Origin: JBMNOZ01 sp050943335
Lineage (GTDB): Bacteria; Bacillota; Desulfitobacteriia; Desulfitobacteriales; Syntrophobotulaceae
Assembly (NCBI GenBank): GCA_050943335.1
Contig: JBMNOZ010000008.1
Span: 18,821 to 82,820, forward strand
Reading direction: 5' to 3'
DNA: 64,000 nucleotides
Numbering within the stretch: position 1 is the stretch's first letter; each line of letters begins with the position of its first letter. Shown one piece after another: positions 33,721 through 43,458 of the stretch. The position numbers and the translations under genes are program-made. Below the pieces are notes generated by a model. The model did no database searches. It was not told the origin of the DNA and worked only from the letters and a program-made list of their open reading frames with translations.

Positions 33721-34245
33721 ATGTCCAGATTTGAGGAAAAGCAAAAGATTGTGGAAAATATCAAGGGTAAAATTCAAGAATCGACGGGGGTAATACTTGC
33801 TGATTACAGAGGACTAACTGTTTCCCAGGTTACAGATCTGAGGGCGCAATTGCGCCAAGCGAATGTGGAGTACAGAGTTTTAAAAAACACCATGGTTCGC
33901 AGAGCTGTCGACGAAATTGGTATCGAGGGACTTGATCCTTATCTGGTAGGTCCTACAGCGGTAACTTTTTCCGCGGATCCGGTTGCCCCAGCCAAAATAC
34001 TGTCTGAATTTAGCAAGAAGAATAAGAAACTCAAAATAAAGGCGGGGATTCTGGAAGGTCAAGTGATCACTGCCGAGAAAATCAAAGATCTGGCCGATCT
34101 ACCAGCCAGAGAAGTACTGTTGGCCCAGGTACTGGCCGGAATACAAGCGCCTCTCCAAGGAATGGCCAATGTCTTGCAGGGACCGATTCGCAAGCTTGGT
34201 TATGCTCTGGAAGAAGTGCGGAAGCAAAAAGAAGCTCAAGCTTAA
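33721..34245 (+). CDS. rplJ: Ribosomal protein L10
   Basis: A 174-residue base of the L7/L12 stalk. The N-terminal RNA-binding part (KQKIVENIKGKIQESTGVIL and LKNTMVRRAV) and the C-terminal helix that carries L12 dimers are present. AGAGGGGG precedes the ATG. It is paired with rplL and regulated by the leader at 33561-33677. Confidence 0.96.
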   Translation: MSRFEEKQKIVENIKGKIQESTGVILADYRGLTVSQVTDLRAQLRQANVEYRVLKNTMVRRAVDEIGIEGLDPYLVGPTAVTFSADPVAPAKILSEFSKKNKKLKIKAGILEGQVITAEKIKDLADLPAREVLLAQVLAGIQAPLQGMANVLQGPIRKLGYALEEVRKQKEAQA

Positions 34246-34299
34246 TGTTTTAACAAAAACAATATAGAGATCAAAAAGAATTTAAGGAGGATCTAAATA

Positions 34300-34686
34300 A
34301 TGTCCAAAATTGCTGAGATATTAGAAACCGTTAAGGGCATGACTGTTTTAGAACTTGCAGAACTTGTTAAAGCTTTTGAAGAGGAATTCGGAGTGAGTGC
34401 TGCTGCGCCCGCTGCTGTTGTTGCTGCAGGCGGCGCTGCTCCTGCTGCCGGTGCAGCACCTGCAGAGGAAGAACAAACCGAATTTGATGTAATTTTAACA
34501 GGCGCCGGATCAGCCAAAATTGCTGTTATTAAAGCTGTTCGCGAAATTACTGGTCTGGGTCTTAAGGAAGCCAAAGAACTGGTTGATAATGCACCCAAAC
34601 CTGTAAAAGAAAAAGTATCTAAAGAAGAAGCTGAAACTGTACAAGCAAAACTAACTGAAGCAGGAGCTTCGGTAGAAATTAAATAG
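34300..34686 (+). CDS. rplL: Ribosomal protein L7/L12
   Basis: A 128-residue stalk protein, present in several copies per ribosome and recruiting translation GTPases. The N-terminal dimer domain, the Ala/Gly-rich hinge (residues about 35-52) and the C-terminal factor-binding domain (KIAVIKAVREITGLGLKEAK) are clear. AAGGAGG precedes the ATG. A strong terminator follows at 34692. Confidence 0.97.
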   Translation: MSKIAEILETVKGMTVLELAELVKAFEEEFGVSAAAPAAVVAAGGAAPAAGAAPAEEEQTEFDVILTGAGSAKIAVIKAVREITGLGLKEAKELVDNAPKPVKEKVSKEEAETVQAKLTEAGASVEIK

Positions 34687-34691
34687 CTCTA

Positions 34692-34738
34692 AACATAAAA
34701 AAACAGTGTTGCTTACTTGCACACTGTTTTTTTATGTT
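34692..34738 (+). terminator. Bidirectional-looking terminator after rplL
   Basis: The 18-nt arm ending ACAGTGT (34692-34709) pairs perfectly with ACACTGT and the following T-rich arm (34721-34738), with the T-run inside the arm. This ends the rplJ-rplL unit and isolates rpoB. Confidence 0.88.
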
Positions 34739-34765
34739 CAAATTAGAAAAGGAATAATTCTTCTC

Positions 34766-34794
34766 TTGACAAGGAATTTAAAACTTGTTAAGAT
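34766..34794 (+). promoter_or_regulatory. Promoter of rpoB-rpoC
   Basis: TTGACA at 34766-34771, a 17-nt spacer and TAAGAT at 34789-34794, 30 nt after the rplL terminator. It is the only good candidate before rpoB. Confidence 0.7.
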
Positions 34795-35118
34795 TAATAA
34801 CTGCTACTGTGTAATATGAACCGAAAAAACAATAATGTTGGGAGATAATAGTGTGGATGTATTACATCGCATCTGAAATAGCTCCATAATTAGAAAGCGA
34901 GGTTTTTATAGTCTAAAAGCCTTGCTTTTAGATGTTTTAGGCCCTTGAATATCTTTATGAGTTTTAAAATTTATATTTTTCCCTACTTAATATAATACCT
35001 CAAATGAGAACAATATTCCATAAAATATTTGATATTTTTTATATTTTGGGGTGATTTTCTAAAAACATATTTTAAGTGAATTCATCGGAAACTGAAAATA
35101 TATGAGAGGGTGAAGTTT
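34795..35118 (+). other. Long untranslated leader of rpoB
   Basis: About 320 nt without a gene, between the promoter and the rpoB start. One hairpin (AAGCGAGG at 34895-34902 with CCTTGCTT at 34920-34927, flanked by T4/A4) is followed by a T-rich tail and may be an attenuator. The last 120 nt are very AT-rich. No known riboswitch pattern was recognised. Confidence 0.5.
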
Positions 35119-38100
35119 ATGGTCTATCCGATAAAAGTTGGGACTAGGGAGCGCTGGAGTTTTTCCAGACTCCGTGAAGTCTTGGATATGCCAAACCTGA
35201 TTGAGATTCAACAAAACTCTTACCGCTGGTTTTTGGATGAGGGGTTACGGGAGATGTTTCGTGATATATCTCCTATCCAAGATTTTACCGGTAATTTGGT
35301 ATTGGAGTTTATTGATTACAGTCTCGGAGAACCGAAATATGAAGTTGACGAGTGTAAAGAACGGGACGTTACTTATGCGGCACCTTTGAGAGTAAAAGTG
35401 CGATTAATTAATAAAGAAACAGGAGAGGTTAAAGAACAGGAAGTATTTATGGGTGATTTTCCGCTAATGACGGACAAAGGAACCTTTATCGTCAATGGGG
35501 CGGAGAGGGTAATTGTCAGTCAATTAGTCCGTTCGCCGGGGGTGTATTATTCAGAGTCCATCGATACCAGTGGCAAAAGAGTTTTTTCCGCTACTATTAT
35601 CCCCAATAGGGGGGCCTGGCTGGAATTTGAGACCGATGCCAACGAAAATATCTTTGTTCGGGTTGATAGAACCCGGAAACTTCCAGTAACTGTTCTAGTT
35701 AGAGCCCTGGGCTATTCCACAAATGCTAGGATTATGGAAGTATTTGAAGATAATGAGTATATTCGGAACACCTTAGAAAGAGATAACACCGAATCAACGG
35801 AAGAAGCTTTAGTAGAGATCTATAAACGTCTGCGGCCGGGGGAACCGCCCACGGTAGAGAGTGCTCGCTCTTTACTGGAATCATTGTTCTTTGATTCCCG
35901 GCGTTATGACCTGGCTCGGGTCGGAAGATATAAACTGAACAAGAAGTTAAACCTTGACATTCCGAATACGGTTAGGCACTTAACTACAGAGGATGTAATC
36001 GCTTCCATCGCCCGAATGCTTAAAATTATTAAAGGTGAAGAACAGGTAGACGATATTGATCATCTAGGGAACAGGCGCCTCCGTTCAGTGGGAGAGTTGC
36101 TTCAGAATCAATTTCGGATCGGGCTTTCTCGGATGGAAAGGGTTGTCAGAGAAAGAATGACGATTCAGGATATTGAGGGTATCACTCCTCAAGTTCTGAT
36201 CAATATTCGACCTGTTGTCGCTGCCATTAAAGAATTTTTCGGCAGTAGTCAGCTGTCTCAATTTATGGACCAAACAAATCCCTTGGCCGAACTTACCCAT
36301 AAAAGACGCCTCAGTGCTTTGGGTCCAGGCGGTTTAAGCAGGGAAAGAGCAGGTTTTGAAGTCAGGGACGTCCATCATTCCCACTATGGAAGAATGTGTC
36401 CGATCGAGACTCCAGAGGGCCCAAATATCGGTCTTATCAGCTCATTGAGCACCTATGGTCGAATTAATGAATACGGCTTTATTGAAGCCCCTTATTGTAA
36501 AGTTGTGGACGGCAGAGTTACGGAAGAGATCCATTACTTAACCGCTGATGAGGAGGAACAATATATTATTGCTCAAGCCAATAGTCCTGTTGGCGAAAAT
36601 GGAGAGTTTTTAACTGACAAAGTAGAAGCCAGACACGGAGAGAACTTTATTCGGGTTTCTCCAAGCAGTGTGCATTACATGGACGTTTCTCCCAAACAAA
36701 TGGTTTCCATCGCTACGGCTTTGATTCCTTTTTTAGAACACGATGATGCTAACCGGGCTTTAATGGGCTCAAATATGCAGCGTCAAGCAGTTCCTCTTCT
36801 GAAAACAGAAGCTCCTTACATCGGTACTGGTATGGAATACAAAGCGGCAGTGGACTCCGGAGTTTGTTTAATAGCCAAAAAATCGGGAACAGTGTCCAGG
36901 GTAACCTCCTATGAAATTATTATTCAAAATGATGATAAAACAACTTCTAGATACAAATTGCAAAAATTCCTGAGAAGTAACCAGGGAACTTGTATTAACC
37001 AGCGCCCTCTTGTGGCCAAGGGAGATAGGGTAGAGGCGGGACAGGTTATCGTTGACGGGCCTTCTACCGATCACGGGGAACTGGCTTTAGGGCGTAATGT
37101 TCTAGTCGCTTTTATGCCCTGGGAAGGTTTTAACTATGAGGACGCTATTCTCATTAGCGAAAAACTTGTCAAGGATGATTATTTTACATCCATTCATATT
37201 GAGGAATATGAAGCGGATGCTCGGGATACAAAGCTTGGACCAGAAGAGATTACCCGGGATATTCCTAACGTTGGGGAGGAGGTTCTTAAAGACCTCAATG
37301 AACAGGGAATTATTAGGATTGGGGCTGAAGTCCGTCCCGGCGATATTCTAGTCGGAAAAGTAACCCCGAAAGGGGAAACGGAATTGACGGCTGAGGAGCG
37401 TCTTTTAAGAGCTATTTTCGGCGAGAAGGCTAGAGAGGTAAGGGATACTTCCTTAAAAGTTCCCCATGGGGAAGCGGGAAGAGTTGTGGATGTAAAAGTT
37501 TTCAAAAGAGAAAACGGCGATGAATTAGCCCCAGGGGTAAACCAGTTGGTTCGAGTTTATATTGCCCAGAAACGCAAAATATCAGTAGGCGACAAAATGG
37601 CCGGTCGCCACGGAAACAAAGGGGTAATCTCTAGAATAATGAGGCAGGAAGACATGCCCTTTATGCCCGATGGGACACCGATCGAGGTCGTACTCAACCC
37701 CTTAGGTGTTCCCTCACGAATGAATATCGGTCAGATTTTGGAGACCCATCTGGGATGGGCAGCAAAAGCTCTAGGGATATATATTGCAACCCCGGTTTTT
37801 GACGGAGCTCGGGAAGAGGATATCTTTGAAACTTTAGACAAAGCGGGTTTGCCTAAGAACGGTAAATCTATTCTCTATGACGGTCGAACCGGAGAGCCTT
37901 TTGATAATGAAATTACAGTCGGCTATATGTATATGCTCAAGCTCCATCACTTAGTCGATGATAAGATTCATGCCCGTTCTACCGGTCCCTATTCGTTAGT
38001 TACTCAGCAGCCTCTGGGCGGTAAGGCTCAGTTCGGGGGGCAAAGATTCGGGGAAATGGAAGTTTGGGCTTTAGAGGCCTATGGGGCTTCTTACACCCTC

Positions 38101-38457
38101 CAGGAAATTCTAACTGTCAAGTCCGATGATGTTGTCGGTAGAGTAAAAACCTACGAAGCTATTGTTAAAGGCGAAAACATCCCCGAACCGGGGGTTCCTG
38201 AATCATTTAAAGTTTTGATTAAAGAATTGCAAAGTCTAGGTCTGGATGTTTCGGTGCTTTCTGAAGAGGATCAAATGGTTGAGATTAAAGACTTAGATGA
38301 AGATGATCTAGGCGACGTTGCCCAAGAACTGGGTATGGATGAGCAATTCGCGGTGGTTGAAGCTGAAGAACCTGAAGAAGATGAAGAAGATGAAGATGAT
38401 TTTGATGAGGATCCCGATGAGGACGGGATTGAGAACGACGATGAGGAATATGAATAA
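35119..38457 (+). CDS. rpoB: DNA-directed RNA polymerase subunit beta
   Basis: A 1112-residue catalytic subunit. The rifampicin region is intact (QLSQFMDQTNPLAELTHKRR), with SALGPGGLSRERAG nearby, and the conserved GDKMAGRHGNKG block is present. The C-terminus carries an added tail of some 35 residues that is almost entirely Glu and Asp. A GTG at 35110 is adjacent to the GAGAGGG site; the ATG at 35119 is the natural start. rpoC begins 59 nt later. Confidence 0.98.
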   Translation: MVYPIKVGTRERWSFSRLREVLDMPNLIEIQQNSYRWFLDEGLREMFRDISPIQDFTGNLVLEFIDYSLGEPKYEVDECKERDVTYAAPLRVKVRLINKETGEVKEQEVFMGDFPLMTDKGTFIVNGAERVIVSQLVRSPGVYYSESIDTSGKRVFSATIIPNRGAWLEFETDANENIFVRVDRTRKLPVTVLVRALGYSTNARIMEVFEDNEYIRNTLERDNTESTEEALVEIYKRLRPGEPPTVESARSLLESLFFDSRRYDLARVGRYKLNKKLNLDIPNTVRHLTTEDVIASIARMLKIIKGEEQVDDIDHLGNRRLRSVGELLQNQFRIGLSRMERVVRERMTIQDIEGITPQVLINIRPVVAAIKEFFGSSQLSQFMDQTNPLAELTHKRRLSALGPGGLSRERAGFEVRDVHHSHYGRMCPIETPEGPNIGLISSLSTYGRINEYGFIEAPYCKVVDGRVTEEIHYLTADEEEQYIIAQANSPVGENGEFLTDKVEARHGENFIRVSPSSVHYMDVSPKQMVSIATALIPFLEHDDANRALMGSNMQRQAVPLLKTEAPYIGTGMEYKAAVDSGVCLIAKKSGTVSRVTSYEIIIQNDDKTTSRYKLQKFLRSNQGTCINQRPLVAKGDRVEAGQVIVDGPSTDHGELALGRNVLVAFMPWEGFNYEDAILISEKLVKDDYFTSIHIEEYEADARDTKLGPEEITRDIPNVGEEVLKDLNEQGIIRIGAEVRPGDILVGKVTPKGETELTAEERLLRAIFGEKAREVRDTSLKVPHGEAGRVVDVKVFKRENGDELAPGVNQLVRVYIAQKRKISVGDKMAGRHGNKGVISRIMRQEDMPFMPDGTPIEVVLNPLGVPSRMNIGQILETHLGWAAKALGIYIATPVFDGAREEDIFETLDKAGLPKNGKSILYDGRTGEPFDNEITVGYMYMLKLHHLVDDKIHARSTGPYSLVTQQPLGGKAQFGGQRFGEMEVWALEAYGASYTLQEILTVKSDDVVGRVKTYEAIVKGENIPEPGVPESFKVLIKELQSLGLDVSVLSEEDQMVEIKDLDEDDLGDVAQELGMDEQFAVVEAEEPEEDEEDEDDFDEDPDEDGIENDDEEYE

Positions 38458-38516
38458 GAAAATGGCCAGGGGTTGGGCGATGCCTAAGGCGGTCGACGGT
38501 GAAAGGAGAGGACATC

Positions 38517-41500
38517 GTGCTTGATGTTAATAACTTTGAGAGAATGCGTATCGGTTTGGCTTCTCCAGATATGATTCGCAATTGGTCATTTGGAGAGGTG
38601 AAAAAACCGGAAACCATTAACTATCGGACTTTAAAACCGGAAAGAGATGGATTGTTTTGCGAAAAAATATTTGGTCCAACTCGTGACTGGGAATGCCATT
38701 GCGGGAAATACAAAAGAGTTCGTTATAAAGGAATTATTTGTGATCGCTGCGGAGTAGAAGTAACGAGATCTAAAGTCCGTAGGGAGAGAATGGGGCATAT
38801 CGAATTAGCGGCTCCAGTATCCCATATTTGGTATTTTAAGGGTATTCCAAGTCGGATGGGGCTCTTGCTCGATATGTCACCCCGTTCTTTAGAAAAGGTG
38901 CTCTATTTTGTTTCTTATATTGTGATCGATCCCGGAGAGACCTCCTTAATGAAAAAGCAACTCTTAACCGAGACCGAGTATCGCGAGGCTAGAGATAAAT
39001 ACGGTAATGATTTTAAAGCCGGCATGGGAGCGGAAGCGATAAAAGAACTCTTATGTGAGATCGATCTTAATAAGCTGAACGAGGAACTTAGAACGGAATT
39101 AAAAGAAGTTTCCGGCCAGCGCAAAATTCGGGCGATAAGAAGACTTGAAGTAGCCGAAGCTTTTAAAAAGTCAGGTAATAAACCAGAATGGATGATCCTT
39201 GACACTATACCTGTTATTCCGCCAGAACTTAGGCCCATGGTTCAGCTTGACGGAGGAAGATTTGCAACTTCGGACTTAAATGACCTTTATCGGCGGGTAA
39301 TAAATAGGAACAATAGGCTAAAGAAATTATTAGATCTCGGCGCGCCGGATATTATTGTGCGCAATGAGAAAAGAATGCTGCAGGAAGCGGTCGACGCCTT
39401 GATTGATAATGGACGCCGTGGACGTCCAGTGACGGGACCGGGTAATAGGCCGTTAAAGTCTTTAAGTGATATGCTCAAAGGAAAACAGGGACGTTTTCGT
39501 CAGAACTTACTTGGAAAACGGGTTGATTACTCCGGACGTTCTGTTATTGTGGTCGGCCCGACCTTGAAACTTTCCCAATGCGGTCTTCCGAAAGAAATGG
39601 CCTTAGAATTGTTCAAACCCTTTGTGATGAAAAACCTTGTTAATGAGGGTTTTGCCCATAATATAAAAAGTGCTAAAAGAATGGTAGAAAGGGTTCGTCC
39701 GGAAGTCTGGGATGTCTTAGAAAAAGTTATTTCGGAGCACCCCGTGCTTCTAAACCGAGCTCCAACACTTCACCGGCTGGGTATCCAAGCTTTTGAGCCG
39801 GTCCTGGTGGAGGGTAAGGCTTTGCAGATCCACCCTTTAGTCTGCACAGCCTATAATGCGGACTTCGACGGGGACCAAATGGCGGTTCACGTTCCTTTAT
39901 CTGCGGAAGCACAAGCCGAGGCCCGGTTGCTAATGCTCTCTTCGCACAATATTCTTAACCCCAAAGATGGGCTTCCAGTTGCCTCGCCGACAAAAGATAT
40001 GGTTTTGGGTTGTTATTACCTTACTATGGAAAAACCCGGGGCTAAAGGTGAGGGCAAGATATTTAAAGATATTAACGAAGCAATTTTAGCCTATCATTTA
40101 AAGGTAATCGATCTCCAGGCGATAGTTAAAGTTAGAAAAGATGGTAAACTCATCGAGACTACAGCCGGTCGCTTAATCCTAAACACCGTTATTCCCGAAG
40201 AAGTTGGTTTTATAAATGAAACGGTGAATAAAAAAACTTTGGATCGAATTGTCGCTCAAACTTACAGGCTTTGCGGATATAATAAAACGGCAAAACTATT
40301 GGACGGTGTAAAAAATCTAGGCTTTAGATTTTCTACCCAGGCGGGAGTGACGGTCGGCATTGAGGATATTCAAATCCCAGAGGCCAAAAAAGAGATTCTC
40401 TCTGAAGCGGATGTTAATGTTACGAAAACTGAGCAACAATACCGCCGCGGTCTCATAACGGACGAGGAGCGCAAAGCCTTAGTTATTGAAATTTGGACCA
40501 AAGCAAATGATGCGGTCACAAAAGCTTTAATGGATTCCTTGGAAAGATTTAATCCCCTCTATATGATGGCTAATTCGGGAGCCCGAGGAAATATTCAGCA
40601 GCTTCGTCAATTGGCTGGAATGCGGGGTCTAATGGCTGATCCTTCCGGGCGGACAATCGAGCTCCCCATTAAAGCTAACTTCCGAGAAGGGTTAACTGTT
40701 TTGGAGTATTTTATATCATCACACGGGGCAAGGAAAGGCTTGGCTGACACAGCTCTAAGAACTGCTGATTCAGGGTACTTGACCAGAAGATTAGTCGATG
40801 TTTCCCAGGACGTTATTGTTCGCGAGGACGACTGCCAAGTGGATCACGGGATTGTTGTGGAGGATATAAAAGAAGGCAGTGAAATGATCGAGAAATTAGA
40901 AGAACGTCTGGTGGGGAGATTCCCGGTCCGGGAGATTTTGCATCCCGAAACCAAAGAAGTTTTAGCAACGCCGGATAAGGAAATTGACGAAGAACAAGCA
41001 AAAATAATCTCCGACTTATTTGAGGAAGTAGAAATAAGGTCAGTCCTAGCTTGCAAGACGCGTTACGGAGTTTGTAAAAAGTGTTACGGCCGTAACCTGG
41101 CTACCGGTCGTCTAGTTGAGATTGGAGAAGCCGTCGGAATTATCGCTGCTCAATCCATCGGGGAGCCGGGAACCCAGCTTACTATGCGGACTTTCCATAC
41201 CGGAGGAGTTGCTGGGGACGATATTACTCAGGGACTGCCCAGGGTGGAGGAGCTGTTTGAAGCCCGGAAACCAAAAGGGCAAGCCGTTATATCCGAAATA
41301 GCTGGCACGGTAAGTATTAAGGAGACCAAGGGGCGCCGGGAGATTGAGGTACGTGGGGAAAATGGCGAGGTTGAAACTTATATAGTACCCTTCGGTTCCC
41401 GCCTCAGAGTTAGTGAGGGGCAGGTCATCTCCGCCGGAGATGAACTTACCGAAGGAAGCGTCAACCCTCATGACACTTTGAAAATTAAAGGTATAACCGG

Positions 41501-41981
41501 GGTTCAAGTTTACCTCCTTCGGGAAGTACAGCGGGTCTATCGCTTACAGGGAGTGGACATCAACGATAAGCATATTGAAGTTATGGTCAGACAGATGCTG
41601 AGAAAAGTAAAAGTAGAAGATGCTGGGGATACTGAACTTCTACCAGGGGGCTTAATAGATGTCTTTGAATTTGAAGAAGAAAATGAACGGGTTCTGGCTG
41701 AAGGGGGAAAACCTGCAGTGGCCCGTCCGGTGCTGCTCGGCATTACCAAGGCTTCTCTAGCTACAGACTCTTTCCTCTCAGCGGCTTCTTTCCAAGAAAC
41801 TACACGCGTGCTTACTGAAGCGGCCATTAAAGGGAAAGTCGATCCTCTCATCGGCCTTAAGGAAAATGTCATTATTGGCAAACTTATTCCAGCCGGAACA
41901 GGAATGTCAAGGTATCGTTCACTGAAAGTATATGAAAACTTAGCCGGGGATGAAGAATATGCTGATGTGACAAGCGAGTAG
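38517..41981 (+). CDS. rpoC: DNA-directed RNA polymerase subunit beta'
   Basis: A 1154-residue subunit holding the active-site magnesium motif YNADFDGDQMAVH. The N-terminal zinc site has Cys in ECHCGKYKR and CDRCGVE, and a second cluster (CKTRYGVCKKCYG) lies near the C-terminal third. The GTG at 38517 follows GAAAGGAGAGG with good spacing; the frame is also open from a GTG at 38499. It ends about 30 nt before a hairpin and a fresh promoter. Confidence 0.98.
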   Translation: MLDVNNFERMRIGLASPDMIRNWSFGEVKKPETINYRTLKPERDGLFCEKIFGPTRDWECHCGKYKRVRYKGIICDRCGVEVTRSKVRRERMGHIELAAPVSHIWYFKGIPSRMGLLLDMSPRSLEKVLYFVSYIVIDPGETSLMKKQLLTETEYREARDKYGNDFKAGMGAEAIKELLCEIDLNKLNEELRTELKEVSGQRKIRAIRRLEVAEAFKKSGNKPEWMILDTIPVIPPELRPMVQLDGGRFATSDLNDLYRRVINRNNRLKKLLDLGAPDIIVRNEKRMLQEAVDALIDNGRRGRPVTGPGNRPLKSLSDMLKGKQGRFRQNLLGKRVDYSGRSVIVVGPTLKLSQCGLPKEMALELFKPFVMKNLVNEGFAHNIKSAKRMVERVRPEVWDVLEKVISEHPVLLNRAPTLHRLGIQAFEPVLVEGKALQIHPLVCTAYNADFDGDQMAVHVPLSAEAQAEARLLMLSSHNILNPKDGLPVASPTKDMVLGCYYLTMEKPGAKGEGKIFKDINEAILAYHLKVIDLQAIVKVRKDGKLIETTAGRLILNTVIPEEVGFINETVNKKTLDRIVAQTYRLCGYNKTAKLLDGVKNLGFRFSTQAGVTVGIEDIQIPEAKKEILSEADVNVTKTEQQYRRGLITDEERKALVIEIWTKANDAVTKALMDSLERFNPLYMMANSGARGNIQQLRQLAGMRGLMADPSGRTIELPIKANFREGLTVLEYFISSHGARKGLADTALRTADSGYLTRRLVDVSQDVIVREDDCQVDHGIVVEDIKEGSEMIEKLEERLVGRFPVREILHPETKEVLATPDKEIDEEQAKIISDLFEEVEIRSVLACKTRYGVCKKCYGRNLATGRLVEIGEAVGIIAAQSIGEPGTQLTMRTFHTGGVAGDDITQGLPRVEELFEARKPKGQAVISEIAGTVSIKETKGRREIEVRGENGEVETYIVPFGSRLRVSEGQVISAGDELTEGSVNPHDTLKIKGITGVQVYLLREVQRVYRLQGVDINDKHIEVMVRQMLRKVKVEDAGDTELLPGGLIDVFEFEEENERVLAEGGKPAVARPVLLGITKASLATDSFLSAASFQETTRVLTEAAIKGKVDPLIGLKENVIIGKLIPAGTGMSRYRSLKVYENLAGDEEYADVTSE

Positions 41982-42013
41982 AAAACAACCTTGGCTTGCC
42001 CGTTAGGGGTTGC

Positions 42014-42075
42014 GCATTAGAATAAGCTGACAGCTTGTTCTAATGCTTGACACTCCTATACACTGCTGTTAAAAT
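42014..42075 (+). promoter_or_regulatory. Hairpin followed by promoter, between rpoC and the L7Ae-like gene
   Basis: GCATTAGAA...TTCTAATGC with inner AAGCT/AGCTT forms a long stem at 42014-42046. It runs straight into TTGACA (42047-42052), a 17-nt spacer and TAAAAT (42070-42075). Transcription of the str genes can thus restart here. The stem lacks a T-run, so full termination is doubtful. Confidence 0.65.
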
Positions 42076-42117
42076 AATGTAGTCTGATTTTGGAATAGAG
42101 GAGGAAAGCATTGTAAA

Positions 42118-42369
42118 ATGCTTGATGATTCTATAAAAAAGGCCGCAAAAATAGTTGTGGGCCTTAAACAAACTCTTAGGGCTTTGGAAAATGATGAAGT
42201 TCAGAGAATATATTTTGCTAAGGACGCTGATGCCCTGCTTATAAAACCAGTTTTAGAACTTGCGAATTCCAAACAGGTAGAGATTTATGAAGTTCAGAGC
42301 ATGAGTGAATTAGGCCGGGCCTGCGGCATAAAAGTCGGGGCTTCTGTGGCGGCCATTCTCGAGTTCTGA
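42118..42369 (+). CDS. rplGB: L7Ae-family RNA-binding protein (YbxF-like)
   Basis: An 83-residue kink-turn RNA-binding protein of the L7Ae/L30e/Gadd45 family. KIVVGLKQTLRALENDEVQR and the later CGIKVGASVAAIL are typical. Bacillus homologues (YbxF/YlxQ) bind k-turn RNA; a ribosomal role is unclear. It lies between rpoC and rpsL, its usual place. The ATG at 42118 follows a GAGGAGG with a long spacing of about 11 nt. Confidence 0.9.
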   Translation: MLDDSIKKAAKIVVGLKQTLRALENDEVQRIYFAKDADALLIKPVLELANSKQVEIYEVQSMSELGRACGIKVGASVAAILEF

Positions 42370-42413
42370 TTAGTCTGTTTTGTTATTCAATGTATGAGAA
42401 AGGAGGTGCGGTT

Positions 42414-42833
42414 ATGCCAACAATTAACCAGCTTATTCGCAAAGGAAGAAAGAAGGTTACCAAGAAAACAAGTTCTCCTGCTTTGCAGTGGGGATATAAC
42501 GCTCTTAAGCGCAGGGATTATCCTTCGGGCGGATCTCCTCAGAAAAGAGGGGTATGTACCAGGGTTTATACCACAACTCCGAAGAAGCCTAATTCGGCGT
42601 TGAGAAAAGTAGCCCGTGTACGTCTCACCAACGGTATTGAAGTGACAACTTACATTCCCGGCATTGGACATAATCTCCAAGAACACTCCGTTGTTCTGGT
42701 GCGCGGGGGTAGGGTTAAGGATCTTCCGGGTGTGCGTTATCATATTGTACGGGGTGCCCTGGATATAAGTGGTGTACAGGACAGAGGTCAGGCCCGTTCT
42801 AAATACGGAACAAAAGCACCTAAGAAGAAATAA
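42414..42833 (+). CDS. rpsL: Ribosomal protein S12
   Basis: A 139-residue protein of the decoding centre. The conserved TPKKPNSALRKVARV and GGRVKDLPGVRYHIVRG segments are intact, including the Lys at the streptomycin-resistance site. The internal insert after KKTSSPALQ is common in Firmicutes. AAAGGAGG suits the ATG at 42414; an ATG at 42390 is less likely. rpsG follows after 85 nt. Confidence 0.97.
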   Translation: MPTINQLIRKGRKKVTKKTSSPALQWGYNALKRRDYPSGGSPQKRGVCTRVYTTTPKKPNSALRKVARVRLTNGIEVTTYIPGIGHNLQEHSVVLVRGGRVKDLPGVRYHIVRGALDISGVQDRGQARSKYGTKAPKKK

Positions 42834-42918
42834 ATTAAATTTGTGTATCAATAATATTTTTTAGGAAAATCTATCAAAAAGACAAGTGGACAGCCTGGAA
42901 CAGAAAGGAGGGACGGGG

Positions 42919-43389
42919 TTGCCGAGAAAAGGATATGTAGAAAAAAGAGAGATCCTTCCGGATCCCATCTATAAAAATAAAGTTGTAACTAAATTTATTA
43001 ATCAGATTATGCTGGATGGGAAAAAAGGCGTCGCCGAAGCTAATTGTTATGGCGCTTTTAAAATCATTGAAGAGAAAACCGGGAAAGACCCTATCGAGGT
43101 TTTTGAGACGGCCTTGAAAAATGTAATGCCGGTCCTGGAAGTTAAAGCTCGTAGGGTAGGCGGTGCCAACTATCAAGTTCCGGTTGAAGTTCGCCCTGAG
43201 CGTCGTCAAACGCTCGGTATTCGTTGGATCGTAGATTATGCTCGTAAACGTGGAGAAAAAACCATGAAGGAAAGATTGGCGGGCGAACTAATGGACGCCG
43301 CTAATAATACAGGCGGTGCTTACAAAAGGAAAGAGGATACCCATAAAATGGCTGAAGCAAACAGGGCTTTCGCCCATTATCGTTGGTAG
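42919..43389 (+). CDS. rpsG: Ribosomal protein S7
   Basis: A 156-residue protein that nucleates the small-subunit head. It begins MPRKGYVEKREILPDP and ends with the HRMA-like tail DTHKMAEANRAFAHYRW. The TTG at 42919 after AAAGGAGGG gives this start; the frame is open from 42886. fusA follows after 69 nt. Confidence 0.97.
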   Translation: MPRKGYVEKREILPDPIYKNKVVTKFINQIMLDGKKGVAEANCYGAFKIIEEKTGKDPIEVFETALKNVMPVLEVKARRVGGANYQVPVEVRPERRQTLGIRWIVDYARKRGEKTMKERLAGELMDAANNTGGAYKRKEDTHKMAEANRAFAHYRW

Positions 43390-43458
43390 TCATTGAGTTT
43401 GCCGTCTTATGGGGATTGGTTTTGAGTTTATTTTTCTGGAGAGAAAGGCTGATAATTA

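Noticed and set aside
34293..34598. Minus-strand Ala/Ser-rich frame opposite rplL
   Set aside because: An artefact of the Ala-rich L7/L12 hinge.
35110..35118. GTG as start of rpoB
   Set aside because: It overlaps the ribosome binding site; the ATG at 35119 is correctly spaced.
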